From the NCBI GenBank assembly GCA_902575965.1, contig CACGTM010000011.1, forward strand, positions 1 through 36,518: 36,518 nt of DNA, given 5' to 3'. A program made the translations under genes and the position numbers. Shown here piece after piece: positions 16,769-24,904 of this stretch. The notes under the pieces were generated by a model. That model was not told where the DNA came from. It saw only the letters and a list, made by a program, of their open reading frames with translations, and searched no databases. Within the stretch, counting starts at the first letter, position 1. Every line of letters starts with the position of its first letter. This DNA comes from an uncultured Alphaproteobacteria bacterium. Lineage in GTDB: Bacteria > Pseudomonadota > Alphaproteobacteria > Rhodospirillales > Rhodospirillaceae.

Positions 16769-17623
16769 ATGAATGAACAAAATATAAAACAAAGAGAATT
16801 TTGGTCAGGAAAAGGTGGTGAGTCCTGGATTAATGACAAAGATGACATGGACCGTATGCTCCACACTTTTGGAGACCATACAGCAAATTTAATCAATATA
16901 AAAAATGGGGATGATGTAATTGATATTGGGTGCGGAACTGGAAAGACAACTGAACACTTGTCAAATATAGTTGGAAAACTCGGTTCAGTTTTAGGCGTCG
17001 ATATTTCATCTTCGATGATTCAACATGCTGAAAAAATTCGTAAAGAAAAAAATATTAAAAACATAACATATAAAGAAATAGACGTTCAATTAGATATCCT
17101 ACCGCCCTTATCATTTGATCATGCATTCTCGCGATTTGGAGTTATGTTTTTTGATAATCCTAAAAAAGCTTTCAAAAACATCAATAAAAGTCTAAAGAAA
17201 AAAGGAACTATAGGCTTTGTTTGTTGGCAAACCCCAAAACAAAATCCATGGCACTCAATAACACAAAAAGTCATACATTCACACTTTGAGATCCCCCAAG
17301 TTACAAATATCAGAGCGCCCTCTCCTTTTGCCTTTCAACAAGAAGAGTACATTAGAGAAATTTTAGAGACTGCAAATTTTTCAAAAATAACTATAACACC
17401 ATTTAATACAAAAATGATTTGGTTTAAAGGGAAGACAGTAGAATATGCAGCTCAAGCAATGCTTGAAAGAAACCCAATCATTGCACAACAATTAGAATCA
17501 CAGCAATCAAAAAATATCACGAAAATCATTAATGAATTAGCAGATGCATATAAACCTTATTATAAAGACGATCTAATTTTTCCTGCCTCATCCTGGTTAG
17601 TAAAAGCATATAAGGAAAATTAA
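16769..17623 (+). CDS. class I SAM-dependent methyltransferase
   Basis: This 284-residue cytosolic enzyme starts MNEQNIKQREFWSGKGGESW. SAM motif I is DDVIDIGCGTGKTTEHL, motif II region VLGVDISSSMIQHAEK, then LSFDHAFSRFGVMFFDNP and IGFVCWQTPKQNPW. It resembles UbiE/Methyltransf_11-type small-molecule or quinone/sterol methyltransferases. The ATG at 16769 is preferred because the frame's earlier TTG at 16745 lies inside the VOC gene and has no ribosome-binding site. The three genes GST, VOC and this one are tightly spaced and likely co-transcribed. The substrate is unknown. Confidence 0.88.
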   Translation: MNEQNIKQREFWSGKGGESWINDKDDMDRMLHTFGDHTANLINIKNGDDVIDIGCGTGKTTEHLSNIVGKLGSVLGVDISSSMIQHAEKIRKEKNIKNITYKEIDVQLDILPPLSFDHAFSRFGVMFFDNPKKAFKNINKSLKKKGTIGFVCWQTPKQNPWHSITQKVIHSHFEIPQVTNIRAPSPFAFQQEEYIREILETANFSKITITPFNTKMIWFKGKTVEYAAQAMLERNPIIAQQLESQQSKNITKIINELADAYKPYYKDDLIFPASSWLVKAYKEN

Positions 17624-17692
17624 TTATTCTTTCTAGATACTATTAAATTGTTTGTAGAAATATTTTACATATTGTAATTAAGGAAACACACT

Positions 17693-18571
17693 ATGATTGG
17701 ACCAATTCTTGCCGTTACACTTTCTGTTCCCAACATACAACTTTCAGAAAATGTTTATTCTAAGTTTTTGGGTTACGAAACTATTGAACGTGGAGAGTTA
17801 TCAAAAGAGGTTGCAAGTATATGGAATACCCCCTTGGCCGTTGGAAAAAAATATATTTTAATGCAGCCAGAAAGTGGTGAGCCCGTTTACTTACGATTTA
17901 TTGAGTCACCAAATGTAAAGCCACAACATACACTAAATACATTTGGATGGAATGCTATTGAGCTTCATGCAAAAGATGTTGATAAAATTCCATCAATGCT
18001 TGATGAGGAATATTTTGAGATTATATCATTACCAAGAAACCTATCTTCCTCAGATGACATTAAAGCGATGCAGGTTCTTGGCCCATCAAAAGAGCTTATC
18101 TATTTTACAACAGTAAAAAATCCTGCGTTTGGTTTAGGTGCAGCTAAATCATTTATTGACAGAGTATTTATTGTCATCAATGCAGGAAAAACAATGCAAA
18201 GTCATTTAAATTTTTACAAAGAACAATTACAACTTGAAGTTTCTGAACCACAGAAAGTTAGAATGTCTGCACTAAATAAAATCATCAATAGAAATCCTGA
18301 GGACAAACACCTCCTTGCAACAGCCAAGGTTGGTGATGGTTTTGTGATAGAACTTGATGAATACCCAGAAGAAACAATTTTACGTAAATATGAAATTGGC
18401 GATATACCTCCGGGTATATCTATAGTGACTTTTGGCATTGAAAATATTGACAATTTTCCTTTACCTTCAGTTTCTTCTTCAGAAAAATTATCAGGTAAAC
18501 TTTACCAAGATAAAAAATCTGCCCTTATCATTGGCCCAAACAATGAATGGATTGAAATAATAGAAAATTAA
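17693..18571 (+). CDS. cytosolic two-domain VOC (glyoxalase-fold) protein
   Basis: This is a 292-residue protein without a leader. The first VOC module (about 1-140) has GPILAVTLSVPNIQLSENVY, GWNAIELHAKDVDKIPSML and AMQVLGPSKELIYFT; the second (about 150-292) has DRVFIVINAGKTMQSHLNFY and IIGPNNEWIEIIE. It is homologous in layout to the exported VOC protein at 15685-16764, so the pair looks like one cytosolic and one exported version. AAGGA lies nine bases before the ATG. Enzymatic activity cannot be assigned. Confidence 0.86.
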   Translation: MIGPILAVTLSVPNIQLSENVYSKFLGYETIERGELSKEVASIWNTPLAVGKKYILMQPESGEPVYLRFIESPNVKPQHTLNTFGWNAIELHAKDVDKIPSMLDEEYFEIISLPRNLSSSDDIKAMQVLGPSKELIYFTTVKNPAFGLGAAKSFIDRVFIVINAGKTMQSHLNFYKEQLQLEVSEPQKVRMSALNKIINRNPEDKHLLATAKVGDGFVIELDEYPEETILRKYEIGDIPPGISIVTFGIENIDNFPLPSVSSSEKLSGKLYQDKKSALIIGPNNEWIEIIEN

Positions 18572-18575
18572 GAAA

Positions 18576-19346
18576 TTAGTTTGCAGACCTTACCCCCTCA
18601 CTTACCTTTGGAGCAGACCCTTTTCTAAAATAAAATTCAAAAGCCTGGTCAAAATTACCAGATAAATAAGGAACCATATATATTACAGACATCATCTCCA
18701 AGGATCGAGCATGTTTCATTGGACCAACATCCACAGTTTCAAAACCCATTGATTGTACTATTTTTGTAACAATTTCTTTAGATCTTTTATCATCCCCTGC
18801 AATAGGAACTGTAACAGGACCACCTGCTGCCTTTGGTTCTTTTATAATATGAAAACCAACTGTATTAAAGGCTTTTACAACCTGTGAGTTAGGTAACCAC
18901 CCCTGAATTAATTCACCTGAAGATGATTCTACAGACATTTCCATGTTGCCATCATCGCTTGGTTTTAAAGCATTTGTAACATCAACGATAATTTTATTAT
19001 CCAACCCATTCAATGACCTCAAAATCTCTTCTGTAGCATGCCATGGAAGAGCTAGAAAAATAATCTCTGCATCTTTTATTGAATCTTGATAAGTTGCAAT
19101 TGAATCATCTTCAAGAGTTGCATCAATAAATGATTTCTTTTCGGGACTTTCAGGTGTCCTTGACCCATACATAACTGAATATCCTTGAGACGAGAGGTTT
19201 GCACCTATTGCTTTTCCCATCCTACCTGTTCCTAGAATAGAGATACTTGATTGTTTAGTCATATTCTCTGCCTTTGCATTTAAAAAACTTTGATTAACAC
19301 CTAATATAATTAAAAAAATAAGAAATTTTAAAAAAATAGATTTCAT
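18576..19346 (-). CDS. NADPH/F420-type oxidoreductase-like protein with a secretory leader
   Basis: This 256-residue protein has a Rossmann dinucleotide site ISILGTGRMG (Gly39, Gly41, Gly44), VMYGSRTPE, AEIIFLALPWHA, IIVDVTNALKP and VVKAFNTVG. These blocks match the NADP-dependent F420 reductase/oxidoreductase family (FNO-like, including eukaryotic STEAP-type domains). Residues 1-28 form an apparent signal peptide ending AKAEN, which is unusual for an NADP-binding protein. An internal ATG at residue 29 has AAAGG eight bases upstream and could produce a leaderless form. It is the last gene of a three-gene minus-strand operon, 11 bases after the FAD-linked oxidase. Confidence 0.82.
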   Translation of the reverse strand: MKSIFLKFLIFLIILGVNQSFLNAKAENMTKQSSISILGTGRMGKAIGANLSSQGYSVMYGSRTPESPEKKSFIDATLEDDSIATYQDSIKDAEIIFLALPWHATEEILRSLNGLDNKIIVDVTNALKPSDDGNMEMSVESSSGELIQGWLPNSQVVKAFNTVGFHIIKEPKAAGGPVTVPIAGDDKRSKEIVTKIVQSMGFETVDVGPMKHARSLEMMSVIYMVPYLSGNFDQAFEFYFRKGSAPKVSEGVRSAN

Positions 19347-19357
19347 CTTTTAATACT

Positions 19358-20959
19358 TTAATTCACTTTATCCAAAGGAAAACCCAACCCCCCAGGATTA
19401 ACTGTATAATCAGGATCAAGCTGGTTTTTAATTCCTTCAATAACCTTTGCTGTCTCAGGTTTTAGAGATTGAAAATATGGATATGTTTTACCAATTTGAT
19501 TAGATGCCACACCTCTATTTGTAAAAATTCTTACGATCTCTTTCCGTATCTCTGCGACCAACTCTGTAGCTTTTGCATTTGGCTTTGGCTCAGTTAGAGT
19601 TTTTAAATGAGAGGGCTCAGGAGTTTGCTTATGAACAGGCAACCATTCATCAAACCAATGAATCACTGGCTCATATGAAAATGAATGCTGACCAATTGCT
19701 ATCATTAATCGTGTTATAAATACTCCACAATCATCCATTCGAGTCTTATAATTTTCAATTAATTCTTCTGTTTCTTTCATCACATCAATAGCATCAGAGT
19801 GTGCCATCTTTGCATTCATCGCAGCCCATCTGTCACCATCTGGACCTAATATACTATTTAAAGGCTTAAATGGATCTGCCCTTACTGCTTTAGGGATAGA
19901 ATTTGGTATTTCTTCACCACCACATTTTTTAATTTCCTCTCTAATTATGTCCAAGTCAATTTTTGTTGCAGCAGTAGAATTTCCCGAAACCACAATATGC
20001 ATGGAAAATGCGCCATCTTTTAAAAAATCACGACCAGCAACCACAAGCTTAGTTCCCTCAACTAAACCTGAAAGCCAACTTTTCTGATTTTTAAATACTG
20101 AACCAAGAGTTTTTATATCCTCTACAATATTTGAGGCTTTAAGGTTCTTTTTGGTTGAACCTGGGTCAAAGACATATGCTTCTTCAGCTGACCCAGTTCT
20201 TGCAACACAGGATAAGGCTTTAGCCGTTGACCACATATCAGGAAAACAAAATGATGCAAAGTCTGTATGAGCTGGCATTTTTATAATTTTTAATGTTGCC
20301 TGAACCTTTACACCAAAGGTTCCTGCATCGTGAACAAATAACCCCGTTAAGTCAGGTCCGTATGTTCTATAAAAAGGCTTTGAAACATTTTTAAACCCTG
20401 GCTGACCAGTTTTAAGCAATGTTCCATCTGCAAGAACAACTTCAATACACTGAACTATCTCAGCTGCAGTTCCATAACGTCCTGTTCCCATAAAAAGAGC
20501 CCCATTAGATAATCCACCACCAACTGTGGCACGATACCCAGAAAACGTTCCAAAAAATGGAAGTCTTAGCCCTAAGGGCTTTAATGCATCATATATTTGC
20601 TTCCATGTTACACCTGCTTCAACAGTGATATACATATCTTCTTGGTTTATTTCTAAAATTTTATTCATTCGAGACATGTCAAAAGTAATAGTATCTTCCC
20701 TCACTGGTCTATAGCCTCCAGTGTAAGACATGCCTCCTCCCCTTGGGACTATTACATACCCTTCTCTTTTTGCAGCTGCCACTGCTTTAGATACTTTTTC
20801 TTTATTTTCTGGAACAACGACAACTGATGGTAAGGCTCCTCTTGAATAAACATCAGTTGAATAAAAGTCTCTTCTCTCTGGGTCCAAGACTAATTCATCT
20901 GGATTTAAAAACTCACTAAGAGTTTCAATCATTTTGTCATTTTTTTCTATAGAATCCAT
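19358..20959 (-). CDS. FAD-binding oxidoreductase, PCMH/VAO family (cresol/lactate-dehydrogenase-like)
   Basis: This 533-residue flavoprotein has a PCMH-type FAD-binding domain (about 30-230): SVVVVPENKEKVSKAV, the pyrophosphate loop PRGGGMSYTGG (72-82), YITVEAGVTWKQIYDAL and GATVGGGLSNGA-like RATVGGGLSNGALFMG. The substrate domain follows, ending with QLDPDYTVNPGGLGF near the C-terminus, as in FAD-linked oxidases (4-cresol dehydrogenase, vanillyl-alcohol oxidase and D-lactate/glycolate dehydrogenase relatives). It probably oxidises a hydroxylated or hydroxy-acid substrate. No signal peptide is seen, so it is cytosolic or peripheral. It lies 43 bases downstream of the MDR gene in an apparent operon. 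The exact substrate is unknown. Confidence 0.9.
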   Translation of the reverse strand: MDSIEKNDKMIETLSEFLNPDELVLDPERRDFYSTDVYSRGALPSVVVVPENKEKVSKAVAAAKREGYVIVPRGGGMSYTGGYRPVREDTITFDMSRMNKILEINQEDMYITVEAGVTWKQIYDALKPLGLRLPFFGTFSGYRATVGGGLSNGALFMGTGRYGTAAEIVQCIEVVLADGTLLKTGQPGFKNVSKPFYRTYGPDLTGLFVHDAGTFGVKVQATLKIIKMPAHTDFASFCFPDMWSTAKALSCVARTGSAEEAYVFDPGSTKKNLKASNIVEDIKTLGSVFKNQKSWLSGLVEGTKLVVAGRDFLKDGAFSMHIVVSGNSTAATKIDLDIIREEIKKCGGEEIPNSIPKAVRADPFKPLNSILGPDGDRWAAMNAKMAHSDAIDVMKETEELIENYKTRMDDCGVFITRLMIAIGQHSFSYEPVIHWFDEWLPVHKQTPEPSHLKTLTEPKPNAKATELVAEIRKEIVRIFTNRGVASNQIGKTYPYFQSLKPETAKVIEGIKNQLDPDYTVNPGGLGFPLDKVN

Positions 20960-21002
20960 TTTTTTAATTACCTTTTCTAATCTTCAAGCCTGCAAGTTTT
21001 TC

Positions 21003-22007
21003 TTAATTTGTAACGTCCACAAGTGTTTTTCCAAAGTTATTACCATTCATAAGTTTAATGAATTGAGATGGTGCTGTCTCAATTCCAGATGTAATATCCT
21101 CTTTAAAATTTATCAGTCCATCTGCATACCAGCCTTTAACGTCATTAATAAACTTTTCGCGCATATGCTCAAAATCGTATACAACAAAACCATATATTGT
21201 TGCCTTCATTTTCACAATATTACCTAAGTTAGGACCTGGCGGTGCCTCAGAAACATTGTATTGTGTCATTAATCCAGAAATTATTATACGACTATAATCT
21301 GCTATATGCTTTGTTAAAACTGTATGTTGTATCTCTCCACCCGTATTATCAAAAAATATATCAACTCCATTTGGTGCAATTTCCGAAAGAACTTCATCTA
21401 AATTATCTTTCTTTCTATTAATACAAAAATCAAAACGTGCATTTTCTAAGCACCACGAACATTTTTCATCCGAACCTGCTATCCCAATTGTTTTACCACC
21501 TTTAATCTTTGCAATTTGACTAACCATTGAACCAACTGCCCCTGATGCTGCTGAGACAAGAACAACATCATCTTTCTTGATAGATGCTGGCCCAAGAAGT
21601 GCCGCATAGGATGTAAGTCCAGGCATACCTAGAACACCCAACGCCGTTGATAAAGGAGCATCACCTGTGTCAGCAAAATAGGCATCATCGCCATTAGATA
21701 CACAATATTCCTGCATACCTGTTTCCATCACAACAAGATCATCTTTGTTGTAATCAGGATGACGGGAGTCAATTATTTTCGCAACACCTCGAGATCTCAT
21801 GACTGAGCCAGATTGAGGGGCATTGTAGAAATGTCGGCCGGACATAACCGCACGCACGTAAGGGTCAAGAGATAGAATTTGTGATTTCGCTAAGAAAAAC
21901 CCTTCTTGAAGATCAGGTATTTTATTTTCCTCAATATAAAAATCATTTTCTTTTGGAATGCCTACGGGTAATTGTTTAATTTTTACCTGTTTATTCAGAT
22001 TTAACAT
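21003..22007 (-). CDS. NADP-dependent medium-chain oxidoreductase (PTGR/CurA-like)
   Basis: This 334-residue protein of the medium-chain dehydrogenase/reductase superfamily lacks structural and catalytic zinc ligands. It matches the prostaglandin/leukotriene reductase and CurA group: ILSLDPYVRAVMSG, LGVLGMPGLTSYAALL, VLVSAASGAVGSMVSQIAK (NADP site), VDIFFDNTGGEIQ and MKATIYGFVVYDF. Such enzymes reduce C=C bonds of alpha,beta-unsaturated ketones or aldehydes using NADPH. It is the first gene of a three-gene minus-strand operon with the FAD oxidase and the FNO-like protein, an arrangement that suggests successive redox steps on one substrate. It is divergent from the tandem hydrolase gene. Confidence 0.92.
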   Translation of the reverse strand: MLNLNKQVKIKQLPVGIPKENDFYIEENKIPDLQEGFFLAKSQILSLDPYVRAVMSGRHFYNAPQSGSVMRSRGVAKIIDSRHPDYNKDDLVVMETGMQEYCVSNGDDAYFADTGDAPLSTALGVLGMPGLTSYAALLGPASIKKDDVVLVSAASGAVGSMVSQIAKIKGGKTIGIAGSDEKCSWCLENARFDFCINRKKDNLDEVLSEIAPNGVDIFFDNTGGEIQHTVLTKHIADYSRIIISGLMTQYNVSEAPPGPNLGNIVKMKATIYGFVVYDFEHMREKFINDVKGWYADGLINFKEDITSGIETAPSQFIKLMNGNNFGKTLVDVTN

Positions 22008-22076
22008 ATTATACTCAACCTATTCTAAGAATCATATTTTTATATATAATAATTTAAAAAGCATACGATGTAAATT

Positions 22077-23753
22077 ATGACTGAAGCTTCAATACCTCAA
22101 ATAAAGAAGTATTATGTAACAAATGGCCTTAATCAATATCACTATAGACATAGTGGAAAAGGCCCTGTTCTTATTCTACTTCATAGCCTTCCACGTTCTT
22201 CAGAAGACTTAAATAAGCTTATTTTAAAGTTAAATAAATATTTTACGGTTATTGCACCCGATTTACCTGGTTATGGTCAAACAAAAATAAATGACATTTC
22301 CAATTATAATCATAATAACTACGTAGATTTTTTAAATGACTTTCTAAAATGCTTAAATGTAAAAAATATATCAATATATGGCGAACAATATGGTGCATCT
22401 TTGGGATTGAGTTTTGCTATCAAAAACCTTCATAGTGTTAATTCAATTGTTGTAAATAAAATAAAACACTTAGATAACCCTAAATGTTATTATAAAAAAT
22501 TTGAGCCATTATGGGATGGGAGTCATCTGACCTGGCTTTGGTCATTGTTGAGAGAACAAGAGGTATTTAATCCTTGGAATAAACCTAATTTGCAAAATAG
22601 AATAAATAAAGATATGCCCTCTGCATATGAATTACATAGATTATCTATTCAGTTTCTAAATTCAGGAAACCAAGGGGTTGGGTATGAAAAAGGAATAATT
22701 GAATTAAACAGAATTAACATTCTTAACTGTATAAAATCAATAAATTGCCCATTACTAATTATAAATGATAATTTTAATGAAATCTTTGAAAAAAACCAAT
22801 TTGAAGAAAACAATAAAAATATCTCAATTAAACAAAGTAACGATAATAATGATTATGAGTATATTGTTAATTTCTTTAAAGAACATCACACATATAAAGA
22901 AAATTTTACACCTCCAAAACCTAAGTTAATACCTGGACGACTTACCCATGACTATATTGATGTAGATAGTGGACAATTACATTTTCACAGAAACGAAGAT
23001 GTGGATAGTATGCCAACTTTAGTTCAACATGACGCTGCTAGTGCCATAACAACAGTTCAGTCGATTACAGAAAGTCTCATAGGGCATAAGTCAATATATT
23101 CATTTGATATGCCCGGATCAGGAGATTCTGACAGGATAATTCCAGAAAAGAATGTAGAGGTAATTAACTATGCCGCAGTTTTAAACGATGCATTAAAAAA
23201 TATTGGAATAAATGAAATTGATTTCTATGGGATGTGGGGAGGAGGATTTGTTGGTGCAGAATTATCCTTAAATACAAATACAGAAGTACGACGATTAGCG
23301 TTGAGCAATGTATTTGACCATCAAGGAAAAGAACTTAATGAGATGATTGATAATTATACGCCAGACGTCTCACCACTTTGGCACGGCGGACATCTTCAAC
23401 AATGCTGGCATCAAATGCGTGATCAGGGAATATTTTATCCATGGTTTAAAAATATTAAAGAAAATATTATTTGGCGTGAACCTCATTTAGAAACAAAAAT
23501 GGTTCACGGACGTGTCTGTACTCTTCTTAAAGCGGGTAACATGTATGCAACTGCTTATAAATCGCATTTCAAGTATGAAACCTTAAAGAAGTTATCAAAA
23601 ATTACTGTTCCACTTCTTTTGGCCACATGTGACTGGGATCCCAATAATGCACATACAAAAGAACTTGCAAAAAAAATTCCGAATTGTACACTTTATAAGC
23701 TTAATGAAGACTTTTCAAAATGGGGAATTAGTTTACTTCCATTTTTTTCTTAG
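22077..23753 (+). CDS. tandem alpha/beta-hydrolase-fold fusion lacking both nucleophile serines
   Basis: This 558-residue protein contains two alpha/beta-hydrolase domains in one chain. Domain 1 (about 1-280) has VLILLHSLPRSSEDL, VIAPDLPGYGQT and the elbow IYGEQYGAS, where Gln104 replaces Ser. Domain 2 (about 290-558) has LVQHDAASAITTVQSI, SFDMPGSGDSD and the elbow FYGMWGGGF, where Trp387 replaces Ser. Both copies share a lid segment (LWDGSHLTWLW and LWHGGHLQQCW), showing internal duplication. Catalysis by the usual Ser-His-Asp triad is therefore not possible; a binding, scaffolding or non-hydrolytic role is inferred. No leader is seen. A CpcT/CpeT-like gene follows 23 bases later. Confidence 0.85.
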   Translation: MTEASIPQIKKYYVTNGLNQYHYRHSGKGPVLILLHSLPRSSEDLNKLILKLNKYFTVIAPDLPGYGQTKINDISNYNHNNYVDFLNDFLKCLNVKNISIYGEQYGASLGLSFAIKNLHSVNSIVVNKIKHLDNPKCYYKKFEPLWDGSHLTWLWSLLREQEVFNPWNKPNLQNRINKDMPSAYELHRLSIQFLNSGNQGVGYEKGIIELNRINILNCIKSINCPLLIINDNFNEIFEKNQFEENNKNISIKQSNDNNDYEYIVNFFKEHHTYKENFTPPKPKLIPGRLTHDYIDVDSGQLHFHRNEDVDSMPTLVQHDAASAITTVQSITESLIGHKSIYSFDMPGSGDSDRIIPEKNVEVINYAAVLNDALKNIGINEIDFYGMWGGGFVGAELSLNTNTEVRRLALSNVFDHQGKELNEMIDNYTPDVSPLWHGGHLQQCWHQMRDQGIFYPWFKNIKENIIWREPHLETKMVHGRVCTLLKAGNMYATAYKSHFKYETLKKLSKITVPLLLATCDWDPNNAHTKELAKKIPNCTLYKLNEDFSKWGISLLPFFS

Positions 23754-23776
23754 ACTTTATGATAGAAGGTGCACAG

Positions 23777-24838
23777 ATGATTTATACGAGATTATTCTTA
23801 ATACTAACAATAATTATTTCTTCCATTACTAATATCCTAGCTCAAGATCAACCTCCTGTTCAAAGAGACTTTATGATTATTAGTGAATTATTACCCGGAA
23901 CATATAATAATACTGAACAAGTGTATTTTGACAAAAGGCTAAAGGTTAATTCAGATCTACAACATAAGAGCATGCATACTGAAATCAGAAAAGTAAAAAT
24001 AAAGAACCTATCTAATGCATTTTTGATGGTTCATACATATGAAAATAAAATTTTTTCTAATCCAAAAATATTAACACTAGAAATCGACACAAAATCTAAC
24101 CTTGTAAAAATGAAAACTTATAACTTTAAAACAGATCAAGTAAATAATTTTAAAGATGCTATAGAAAGCCAAAAGAAATTAAATAATATTAAGGTTAAAT
24201 ATTTAGAAACAGATTCATCATGCGATCTTTATTGGAGTCAAATTATTCATGGCTATCATGCAACTCCGAAAGATCATTCATGTCATGTTATTATTGATGG
24301 TGAAAAATTTCATGAGCATAATGAAATAATGATTGATGATCGTTCTCTATGGATTACTAGCCACTTAAAAAATATGGACCATTCAAAAAGAAAAGAGTCT
24401 TATATGCCAGCGTATAAACTTCTACGTGCGCGTTGGTTCACATGCATTATGAACTTTGAAGATAAGATACAAAATTATGAAACCTTTTTTTCTACGAAAC
24501 TTCATGACCAAGGTGGTTCATTTTTTACTCCGAGACCAACACCAGAAACACCAAATAGACAAATAGGAATAAAATTAAGAAATGTTGATTGGGCAATGAA
24601 TAATACAGCTAATGGTTTTACAAATGATGTATTTGTGATGTACGTTGTTGAGAAGATTGGGGAACAAGAGAAAAACCTAACATACACTTGGGGTGCGCCT
24701 GAAGAGCAAAGCGTCGGCATGAATCTTAAATGGCTTCTAACTTCTTGCTATATCAAACCTATGAGTGAAACGAAACCTTATCTTCGTAAAAGACCTGGTG
24801 GCCCTTGGGAAAGCCCTCCACCAGACAGTCATGATTGA
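23777..24838 (+). CDS. exported CpcT/CpeT-like protein
   Basis: This 353-residue protein has a Sec signal peptide (MIYTRLFLILTIIISSITN, cleavage after about ILAQ). Its central part resembles the CpcT/CpeT calycin-type chromophore lyase family: LLPGTYNNTEQ at the start of the barrel, YNFKTDQVNNFKDAI, the paired-Cys block SSCDLYWSQ...HSCHV and RSLWITSHLKNMD. In cyanobacteria these proteins attach bilins to phycobiliproteins, but no phycobiliprotein is present here, so only a lipid- or pigment-binding barrel is inferred. A second part (about 215-353) is of unknown family with a proline-rich tail. Start at 23777 because AAGGTG lies five bases upstream; the ATG at 23759 is an alternative. Confidence 0.62.
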   Translation: MIYTRLFLILTIIISSITNILAQDQPPVQRDFMIISELLPGTYNNTEQVYFDKRLKVNSDLQHKSMHTEIRKVKIKNLSNAFLMVHTYENKIFSNPKILTLEIDTKSNLVKMKTYNFKTDQVNNFKDAIESQKKLNNIKVKYLETDSSCDLYWSQIIHGYHATPKDHSCHVIIDGEKFHEHNEIMIDDRSLWITSHLKNMDHSKRKESYMPAYKLLRARWFTCIMNFEDKIQNYETFFSTKLHDQGGSFFTPRPTPETPNRQIGIKLRNVDWAMNNTANGFTNDVFVMYVVEKIGEQEKNLTYTWGAPEEQSVGMNLKWLLTSCYIKPMSETKPYLRKRPGGPWESPPPDSHD

Positions 24839-24904
24839 GATATAATTTGATTTTTTTACCCAAAAGTTAGATTATAAAATAGACATAAACCTTGGAGATA
24901 TCTC

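Noticed and set aside
23777-24838. Cyanobacterial origin suggested by the CpcT/CpeT-like gene
   Set aside because: No phycobiliprotein, photosystem or cyanobacterial gene is present, and the other genes fit a heterotrophic proteobacterium.
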